The translations under genes and the position numbers were made by a program. Below are positions 11,318 through 19,600 of a stretch of 64,000 nt of DNA, one piece after another (position 1 is the first letter of the stretch; the number at the start of each line of letters is the position of its first letter). Location of the stretch: the NCBI GenBank assembly GCA_039545275.1, contig BCHS01000003.1, positions 620,001 through 684,000 of the forward strand, written 5' to 3'. This DNA is from Pseudomicrostroma phylloplanum. Its lineage: Eukaryota; Basidiomycota; Exobasidiomycetes; Microstromatales. Below the pieces are notes generated by a model. That model did no database searches and was not told the origin of the DNA. It saw only the letters and a program-made list of their open reading frames with translations.

Positions 11318-11935
11318 ATGTCCGGCGGTCGCTCCTCGAACATGCTCCCCAAGAACGATTCTCCTGCGCACAAGTCCGTAGCTGAATTCGTGCGGGCTGG
11401 AGGTGCAAAGGATCGTTTTACCTTTGATGGGAATAGGGGAGAACAGCAGGCGAAGCTTTGTAGGGTCTTGCCGGATGGGAGACAGCAGTGCATGGATGTT
11501 GCGCTGGAGTGTGAGTACGAGGATGGGAGTTCGGGTTGATGAAAGAGGTCAGGAGCAGCGGAGGGAGGCTTGCTTTGACGGTTTTCAAGGAGCTGTAGTG
11601 CTTTGCTACTGGCTGTCTCTTCGCATCCTCGGACCGAGGATGACCGAGGCAGAGGGCGGGATGCTGACATTGCCTCACCTCTCTGCTCCTCCAGCCAAGG
11701 ACCTCTTCGCAGCCATGCAATCGCTCAACTTCTTCTGCCAACTACCGCAAGTGAGTCTTGTACACTGACTGCCACCTCGCTTACTACGCTTCAACGAGGT
11801 TGATGCGGCGATGGGATTGCTGACCCGCCCTGCGTTCCGCATGTCCCTCCCTCCCTCCCTCCCCTCGTCCTTACCCTCTTCGCTTCAAAGGATCCGGCAA
11901 AGACACACATCAATTGCGAGCCTATCCCGCAATAA
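11318..11935 (+). CDS. small protein of unknown function (97 aa, spliced model)
   Basis: Model: exons 11318-11510, 11695-11750 and 11891-11935. Both donors are GTGAGT; acceptors are CTCCAG and a CAAAG after a long CT-rich tract. The start ATG (caaaATGtcc) follows a pyrimidine-rich leader. The product begins MSGGRSSNMLPKNDSPAHKS, has a mid part with FVRAGGAKDRFTF and CRVLPDGRQQCMDVALE, then KDLFAAMQSLNFFCQLP and a short tail ending CEPIPQ. Four Cys are spread along the chain without a CX9C or zinc pattern. I do not recognise it. An alternative third exon starting at 11799 would give about 132 residues ending at 11948, but its Pro/Ser-rich tail reads through the CT tract and looks less like protein. 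The exon 1-2 join is firmer than the last exon. Confidence 0.5.
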
Positions 11936-12713
11936 GCATCTGTGGTAGGGAGATGGGGAGAGGACTGAAGCTCGGGATGATAGAAAATTGAAGCAAGGAA
12001 GAGGCGCACTGCGTATTGAGGCGGAAGTAAGAGACAACGAAGGAAGGTCTACGCTGCCAGATGAGCAGCTTGTAACACACGCACCACTGCAACCAAGCAA
12101 ACAGACACCTTCTCATGAGAGCAGGCAAAATGCTACTCACACCGTCACGCCGCATCTCACCTCATCTCACCTTGTCGTCTCCTATGCATCGTTAGGGCGC
12201 GGTATGTGTCATCTGCTTGCCCGCGGTGCGGCATCGAGGCGCCTTGACCAGAAATAGACGTCAAGGAGTCCCCTCGAATCTGCCATTTGAGTAATGCTAG
12301 CAGTCTCCTGTCCTTGGCATCGTCTGTATGCTATTTTCTTTTCCCTCCTCCATCATTTCGCGGCGTTGTCTACGGGTGGTGAGACAATGCTTCGCCCCTC
12401 TGAGAGGACAGACGCGCGCGCGTGTCCCGTGCTCACCTCGATTCATTTCCCTTGTTCCTTGTTCCGACTGGACGCCCCTCCTTCCTCCCAGACCTACTTG
12501 TACCTCTCACTTTGAGCCGCTCAGCATCCTCCTGACAGTACTCTTACCCCACCATTGATGCTGAGACGGCTTACAGTCCCCTCCGCTTGCTTTATATAGC
12601 CCACAGGCCCCTCCCAGCTCTTGATCCGCCTTCCTCACACGCGCCTGGAGAACAACACTTCCTCACTACCTGCATAGCGTCATTCGCTCCCCTACACGAG
12701 TCTCGGCATCGCC
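11936..12713. other. intergenic, promoter of SAD1
   Basis: About 0.8 kb. It contains a short alternating CG patch (gacgcgcgcgcg near 12410) and a C/T-rich leader before the ATG at 12714. No coding or RNA feature was recognised. Confidence 0.5.
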
Positions 12714-15700
12714 ATGGCCTCACGCTCGCGAGTCTCGCGGGCAGGTACGCTCGACAGAGACACGGCCTTTTCCGAACCAGCTAGCCTCGACGCAATAGCA
12801 GGCGATGCAGACGATAGCGTCGGAGGAGCTTCTACCAACGGAAAGAGACGGAGTCGGGTAGAGATCAACCGACGCGTCCCACAACAGAGCTTTGCCTATG
12901 GTGCTCCCAGCGATGGCAAGACGAAGCCCAGGAGCTCAGGATCCAATGGCAGGAAAAGCGTTGGAGAAGGAGCTTCCCCTCCTCCTCTTCGGAGCCAATC
13001 TCCGGACAAGTCATCGGCAGGCCGAGATGCGTCTGAGCCTCCGGCTGACAGTACCAAGGCTGCCGCTGCCGCTCGCTACGCCGACCTCAAAGCTCGCAAA
13101 CAATTCGGGACAAGCTCAGCTTCTACCTCAGGTCTCAATCTGGTTAGTCAATCGTCTCCCGCTCCAAGAAGATCTGCTCGGCTCAGCGTTGCATCTGGAA
13201 GCGTGGATGCAGACGGGGCAGAGGTGAGGAGGAAGGCCATCGCTGAGATCGAAGAGGACTTGGCCGAGAGCAGTGGAGAGGAGGACGAACACGGGAACAC
13301 ACGCAAATCATCCGTGCCCCCAACTGCAATCGGTTCCGGCTTGCCAGCTTCGAACAGCACGACTACCCTGCCGGGGCGGAGTAGGGGTGCAGCTGGAGGT
13401 ACCCAACTCAATAGCTTCTTCTTGCGGGACCCGGGCCGTAGCATATCTCCAGCGCCAGTGGATGAGCGAAGAGGCCGGATGATCACTACGTCTTCTCTCC
13501 TCCGGGGTGTACAAAGGCCGTTCAGAGACCCGCTGTCACCTTCCAGAGGAGATGCTGATGCCACGAGGTCGAGCGACGCGGGAGACTCGCGGTCTTACGC
13601 ATCAGAAGAGGCCTTTGTTCAACGGCAAGGTCAACAAGACGACAGAGAGACCACACCGCCAGCCAGAAGTCTGAATTGGCTGCAGAACCTCAGTCCTTGG
13701 CGGCGAGGCATCGCCTCTAGCAATGGACTGAATGGTCACATTGCCGACAATGCCGATCAGAACCACGCGCAGGGGCTCGAATCATCACAACACGCCGCGC
13801 GTCGGAAGCCCAGGACATCGCAAGACAAGACATATCACCCGCCCAAGGACGGCGAAGAGGATGATGAGTCGAGCGAGGATGGAGATGGCAGCAGAAACAA
13901 GCGGTCGAGGAGAAGGAAGAGTGATGACAAAGGTCGCGGGGCCAGAGGAGGAAGGGATGACAATAAGATTTGGTCCTCGACCAAGGCGAAGCGCTCAAGA
14001 AGAGGGCGCAATGGCGTCACGGACGAAGATGGTGATACGACCCTCGAGGGCGTAGATGGACATGATACGGAAGATGAGCAAGATGACATCCGAGAGCGGA
14101 CAGGTGATCAAAGAAGCCGTCTGCACCAGTCGACATCTTTCCGCAATCTAGCAACACTGCCTCGCACGATTCCACCGGCTGCATACAAGTACGGAGGTCT
14201 TCTTCTGGCTGGCCTACTGCTAGCTAGCGCTTTCGCCCCCTCCGACAGGACATCCAGTCATTCAGCGGGGCTGCCCCTCTTTGGTCGGCGTACCACATAT
14301 ACGCCGCCAAGCCGCGCACCAACGGACTTCGAGAGCTTTGTCTCTCGGTTGGTCTCTCTTGAGTCGACTGTAGGAGCTCTCAGCTCAAAGTCAGTCTCTC
14401 TAGCTCATTCTCACGAGCAGATGTCGTTGCGCATCTCAGCTCTCGAGCTCAGCTCGAGAGAGGTCAAGGCCCTGCTGAATAAGGTAGACGTGACAGAGGG
14501 AAAGACGAGTGGGTTGACTGAGAGACTGAAGACGCTCGAAGAGGTCGGTAAGCAATTGCAGAGCCAGCTGGATAAAGTGGAGCGGATTGCGGCAAATGCC
14601 CCACAGGCCCAGGAGAAGGCGCAGGCAGAGTATCAGAGCAGAGTCGACAAGCGGCTTCAGGCTCTGCAAGCGGACCTGAAGAAGAACCAAGATGAGATGG
14701 CCAAAGTCAAGGCAAGTGCGAGTCAAGCTGAGAGCATGGCTGAGAAAGCACGAGACGCCCTCAAGCCGCTTCTCGAGGCCAACTTGCCTGCACAGATGCC
14801 CGTCCGGCTGGACAAGAAGACTGGGAAACCGACAATCGAGCCTTGGTTCTACGAGTCACTCAAGAGCGTTGTTGGTCAAGCAGGAGGCTCGGACGCTGGG
14901 GAAGCTGCTGTTCCCTCGTGGGAGAAGTTCAGGAGCGAGAATGAAGACGCCCTGCGTGCTCTCATCAATTCAGAGAGCGGCAAGCTGCTGGTTCACCAAC
15001 GGAGCGCTGCAGGTGGACATGCGATCATCTCCAGGTCTGACTTCTTGCAGGTGCTGCAATCCGAGATCGAGGGCATCAAGGCAACTCTTGAGGAGACGTT
15101 CAACCGCAATGCTCAAGAGATGCAGAACGACATCCTCGGAAAAGTTCGAAGTCAACAGGCGTTGTTCGAAGAGTCGGGCAGCTGGTCCAAGAGTCGAGGT
15201 GCTTCGCAACAGCAGCAGCAGCAGCAGCGAGGAGCTTCTGCGCTGCCCTCCTCGGTTGACTTGTCTGCTTTGCAGACCAAGGACGGATCTGATCCAACAG
15301 ACTCTATCCTCGCCCTCATCGAGACTGCCCTGGAGACGTACTCATCAGACCGCATCAACAAGGCCGACTATGCTCTGTACTCAGCTGGTGGGAGAATCAT
15401 CCCTTCCATGACCTCTCCCTCTCTTCAGTTCTCTTCGCCCGGCAGCGTGCAACGATCCTCTTGGCTCTCTTGGGTGCCTGGCATGGGTTCGAGCAGCGCG
15501 ACGGAGCACCTGCGCTCCCGCTCCCCGGTCGTAGCGCTTCACCACGACAACAGCCCCGGGATGTGCTGGCCCTTCGAGGGACATACAGGCCAGCTGGGCA
15601 TCCACCTTGCACAGCCCGTCCTGGTCACGGACATCACGCTGGAACATCCACCTGCCTCGCTCCTCTTCGGAGACAACTCGGCCGCCCCCAAAGAAGTCAC

Positions 15701-16067
15701 TGTCTCTGCCCTCGTGGAGCGCGCAGAAGACCAGCGCAAGCTGGCCGCCTGGCGGCAAAGCGTTGCGCAGGAAGTGGCAGCGAAACGGCGGTCAGAGGAC
15801 GAGGAAGAAGAAGGCGGCGAGGTCGAGATGCTTGAGCCCCCCGCCTCGGGCAACCATCTCCACCTGGCCACCTTTGCCTACAACGCCGGCTCTGCACGCG
15901 CTGTGCAGACCTTCCCCGTCTCGGCTGAGGCGCGCGCGCTGGGGATCCCCGTTAGCGTGCTCCAGGTGAGGGTGCTGAGCAATCATGGCAACCAGAGGTA
16001 CACGTGTCTTTATAGGGTTCGCGTGCATGGAGAGAACGTCAAGAGGTCGGAGGATGGGAGCGACTGA
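12714..16067 (+). CDS. SAD1: SUN-domain inner nuclear membrane protein (Sad1-like, 1117 aa)
   Basis: Single exon. The C-terminal 230 residues form a SUN domain: ADYALYSAGGRIIPS (about 883), a PGMCWPF block, the VTDITLEHPPASLL strand, SAAPKEVTV, and the closing LQVRVLSNHGNQRYTCLYR ending in RVHGE (about 1107). These are diagnostic. A single hydrophobic segment, KYGGLLLAGLLLASAFA (about 491-508), is the membrane span. It is followed by coiled-coil-rich sequence (about 537-690) leading to the SUN domain. The long N-terminal half is disordered and basic (RSRRRKSDDKGRG), as expected for a nucleoplasmic tail. A short polyQ (CAG) run sits near 15208-15228. SUN proteins trimerise and bind KASH partners to form the LINC bridge; in fission yeast Sad1 anchors the spindle pole body and telomeres. 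At 1117 residues it is about twice the length of fission yeast Sad1. Confidence 0.95.
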   Translation: MASRSRVSRAGTLDRDTAFSEPASLDAIAGDADDSVGGASTNGKRRSRVEINRRVPQQSFAYGAPSDGKTKPRSSGSNGRKSVGEGASPPPLRSQSPDKSSAGRDASEPPADSTKAAAAARYADLKARKQFGTSSASTSGLNLVSQSSPAPRRSARLSVASGSVDADGAEVRRKAIAEIEEDLAESSGEEDEHGNTRKSSVPPTAIGSGLPASNSTTTLPGRSRGAAGGTQLNSFFLRDPGRSISPAPVDERRGRMITTSSLLRGVQRPFRDPLSPSRGDADATRSSDAGDSRSYASEEAFVQRQGQQDDRETTPPARSLNWLQNLSPWRRGIASSNGLNGHIADNADQNHAQGLESSQHAARRKPRTSQDKTYHPPKDGEEDDESSEDGDGSRNKRSRRRKSDDKGRGARGGRDDNKIWSSTKAKRSRRGRNGVTDEDGDTTLEGVDGHDTEDEQDDIRERTGDQRSRLHQSTSFRNLATLPRTIPPAAYKYGGLLLAGLLLASAFAPSDRTSSHSAGLPLFGRRTTYTPPSRAPTDFESFVSRLVSLESTVGALSSKSVSLAHSHEQMSLRISALELSSREVKALLNKVDVTEGKTSGLTERLKTLEEVGKQLQSQLDKVERIAANAPQAQEKAQAEYQSRVDKRLQALQADLKKNQDEMAKVKASASQAESMAEKARDALKPLLEANLPAQMPVRLDKKTGKPTIEPWFYESLKSVVGQAGGSDAGEAAVPSWEKFRSENEDALRALINSESGKLLVHQRSAAGGHAIISRSDFLQVLQSEIEGIKATLEETFNRNAQEMQNDILGKVRSQQALFEESGSWSKSRGASQQQQQQQRGASALPSSVDLSALQTKDGSDPTDSILALIETALETYSSDRINKADYALYSAGGRIIPSMTSPSLQFSSPGSVQRSSWLSWVPGMGSSSATEHLRSRSPVVALHHDNSPGMCWPFEGHTGQLGIHLAQPVLVTDITLEHPPASLLFGDNSAAPKEVTVSALVERAEDQRKLAAWRQSVAQEVAAKRRSEDEEEEGGEVEMLEPPASGNHLHLATFAYNAGSARAVQTFPVSAEARALGIPVSVLQVRVLSNHGNQRYTCLYRVRVHGENVKRSEDGSD

Positions 16068-16640
16068 AGGGGGAAGCAGGGAAGGATGTGAGCGGCTTGG
16101 ATGGATGGAATGCGAAACGCGAAAGGGAGGAGCATGGAGGAGGAAGGGGGCAAAGAAGATGCTTGCGGCCAAGACGAGTAGATAATCCCTCTTTCACATA
16201 CGCTCAGCCCTCCAGTGCACCCGATCTTTATACAATCTGTCACCTTCAACATCATCATCACCATCATATCGTCTTCAGCAGAAGCTCTCGTCTGCGTGCA
16301 TCTTTGCGTCAGTCAGGTCCCACTCGGCGGCTCAGACGCAAGCTGGGCATGTGCGTGGATGAAGGAGGTATCTGTATTGCTACAAGGCAGAGTCTCGGCG
16401 ACAAACAAGTTTGGTGTATGCGTGAGGATGCGGATATGTGTCGTGTGTGTTTGCATGTGCGTGTGCGTGTGCGTATGCGTGTGTGTGTGCGTGCAGAGGG
16501 GTACGAAGCTCTCACAGGAGCAATCCTTTCCTTCTTTCTCTCGAGCTCTCCATTATCCTTCTTCGCACCCGATTCGAAGGGCCTCAAGACCGCCTCTCCT
16601 TTCCTTCCTTCTCAAGTCCCTCCCATGAGCCAGTCCCACA
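16068..16640. other. convergent intergenic region with GT-rich tract
   Basis: 3' flanks of SAD1 (plus) and the Sak1-type kinase (minus). It holds an imperfect (GT)n/(GTGC)n tract at 16443-16494. Nothing else was recognised. Confidence 0.6.
16443..16494. repeat. imperfect GT/TGCG microsatellite
   Basis: About 50 bases of alternating purine-pyrimidine sequence (gtgtgt, gtgcgt, gtatgc units), potentially Z-DNA-forming, placed between two convergent genes. Confidence 0.85.
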
Positions 16641-19600
16641 TCAAGTAGCAGACCTAGCCCCGTTCCGCCTAGCCTTTGCCCGGAACGAGACGCACTCCCC
16701 CTCCGACTGCGAGGAAGCCCCTTCATCCTCCTCATCCTCTCCCGAGACGTGCCGATCTTCCCTTCCCCGGCCCCGCTGCTGCTGCTGCTGTTGGTTTGAG
16801 AGATGGTGCGGAAGTTGCTCGGAGCGACTGCGCGAGCTTCCAGAGCTCGAGGAGCGACCTGAGCCACGTCTCCCCCACGAAGGAGCGGCGAGGCGCGAGG
16901 TAGGAGAATGAGAGTGAGAGTTGGAGTGGGAGTGGGTGGCGCTCCCGTTCTGCTCGGAACCGGAACCGGGGGCACTGCTCGTGGTGAGCATGGCCGGGGC
17001 GTGACTAGGACGAGAAGACGTGCTTCCAGCTGCTGCATTGCTTACCCCCGAGAGTCCCAAGCCGGAGGACAGTCCACTGGCGGCTTGAGCCTGCGCCTGG
17101 TGCCCGTCCAGGACAGGGCCCAGGACGGTGAGACTGCTCTCGTCTGCATCGGCAAACTGGCTTTCCTCGCCCGCATCGAGCCACTGTCGTCTGGGCAGCT
17201 GCAGCAAGTCTTCACTTCCACCGCTGTAGTGCTGCTTTGGGCCGTGGTCCTCCTCGCCGCCGCTTGTACCGGCGTAGCCCTGCGATCTCGTCACGGGGGG
17301 CGACTCGAGTGGGATCTGCCCCTTTCGGAGAGCGGCAGCTTCGCCAGAGGAGCTACCGATTGGCACCGCGGCTGCAGTGCCTCCTGTGATGGCAGTCAGC
17401 GAGGAGACTCTGCTGCCGTCTTGGCGGTCTTCCTGTTGGTACATCGGATTGGGAGAGCGCAGATGGGAGAGTACCGGACTCTCCATCTTGCCAGTGTACG
17501 GCGGCTTGAAGAGGTTGTAGCCACCCTCCACACTTGGCGTGGGTGAATGGTCACCGTCTTGTATAGAGCGGGACAGCTCACTGGAAGGTGTGAAGCGGCC
17601 GCCACTTCCAAATTGGTGAGCCCATCCTCGCCCGTCGTTGCGCAAGAAGGAGCCTGGACGAGACTCGAGGCCGGCTTCGTCGTCTGAGAATTCCAGCTCG
17701 TCGTCGATGTCATTGACGTCAATCATAGGGGGGAGGTCGAAGCCCTCGGAAGGGTCATGGCCGTCAAATTCGGCAGGAATCTCACGTCTTGCCGGCCTCA
17801 GAGCTTCCATGGTATATGCCGCTGGCTGACCATCACTCGACCGCCTCGCATCGTCTTGCAGCGTCCTTTCCCTCTCTGTCGACAATCTTGACTGTTGCGC
17901 AGCAGCTTCGTCTCCTTGGCGATGATTAGCAGCGGCGGAGGTAGCTCGTGTTCCAGATGATCGAAGACTCGAATTATCTGCTCTTGATCCTCCGCCTTCT
18001 TCTCTGGACCACAGTCGATGCCATAGATCCCCCACGCGATGATGCGAGCCAGCAGCAGAAGAAGATGGCCGACCATATTCTTCGCTTCTCTTTGACCGAC
18101 TCCAAGAAGGATCACGCCCGAGTGTGCGACTTGCGCCGCTCTTTGCGGAAGTGTCTGGCGTCCTCACGCCACCATCTGTAGCGGAGTTGCCTGCCTCCTC
18201 ACGGCTGAGCGCAGATGACACCGCGGCATTATGAGCAGCCGTCGATGCGAGACTTCGATTGGAGGCTCGGGTACCCAGGGTCTCGAATCTCGTGTCAGAG
18301 GAAGAGCGGTCTGTCGACGGTCTGCGCGCAGTGGATGCGGAGCCACTCCTGGGAGCCCGACTGGTCGATCGTCGCCGCCAAAGAGGTCTCCGCGTCCCTG
18401 TGCCACCCATGCCGTGGCCTTCGGAAGATACAATCGCTGTCCGGTCTGACTCGCTCTGGGAGTGATCGGCAATCTGGCGAAGCATCGCAGCTGCGCCAGT
18501 GACATTCGGTGAAGGCGGTTCAGAAGGCGCTCCGCTACGGCCTCCGATTTCGGTGTCAGCGACAGAGCCCTGCAAAGAGGCATTTGAGCGCTGACCCGAC
18601 TTCTTGAAGAACCTGAAGGTGTGGTGCTCGGCGTCTGTTCCAGGAGTGGTACGGCTACTACCGCCGCGATTGATGCTGCTCTTGGGAGAGGATTCGGATG
18701 AGAAGACTGCAGATGAGGGACCATTCTTGTAAGGCGTGATCGCTGGAATTGACAGCATCTTCAGATCCTCCAGTTTGCTAGATTGCGACTTGCTTCTGGC
18801 TCTGCTGAAACCACCGGTGCCTCCAGTACCAGGCTCTCCAAAGAGCTTGAATCGCCAGTTCTTGATTCTCTGCTTGATCTTGGAGAAGCCTGTCAGGGCA
18901 TCTTCCACCTCCTCATGGGTGACCTGGAGTGAGGGCAGCTGAGTCGGATCGGTATCCTGCAGCCATAGCTTCGGATCTTCAAGGTCTTTGACAATCCAGG
19001 GATGCTGCTTGACTTCTTCGAGTTTAATTCGAGTGACGGGATTCTTGTCAAGGAGACGATCGAGAAGGTCGCGTAAGAGTTTGGCGTCTTCCGGCAGGGT
19101 TGCTTCTTCCGCGTCAGGGCCCTCTACGCCATTTGCGTCTGTACAGACGTCCCCTTCCTCATCTTCCCACGTAGGCAACGCTGCCCAGCGAGGCTTACGT
19201 GGTCCGATTGGCATCCGATCGGCTCCGGCCGTGGCTGGTAGCGCATAGTCCTCCCTGGGTATGACACTGAACAGGACGAATTCCGTCTCAGCATTGAACG
19301 GCGTCTGACCAAATAGAAGGCAGTACAACGTCACACCCAGAGCCCAAACATCGATGGCTTTGGTGATAGGGGCTCTTGCAGGCTTCTTGCTACCAGAGGG
19401 TGTGTGTGGCGAGCTGTGGCCGCTTCGAGCTCCTTCCTCGATCCAGGGAAATTCCCTCCGAGCAAGCTCGGGACTAGCGCCTGGTGTCCTCGCTGAAGCT
19501 GTAGATGGATTCGAAGCATCGCCAACTTGGCACAACTCAGGAGCAAAGAAGGCAGGACTGCCAGCCGTCTTGGCAAGCTCGTGGTCATCCAAGAGCCCGC

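Noticed and set aside
11799..11948. Alternative last exon for the 97-residue gene
   Set aside because: It would translate a CT-rich tract into a Pro/Leu/Ser run. The acceptor at 11890 after that tract gives a shorter, more protein-like end, though this is not proven.
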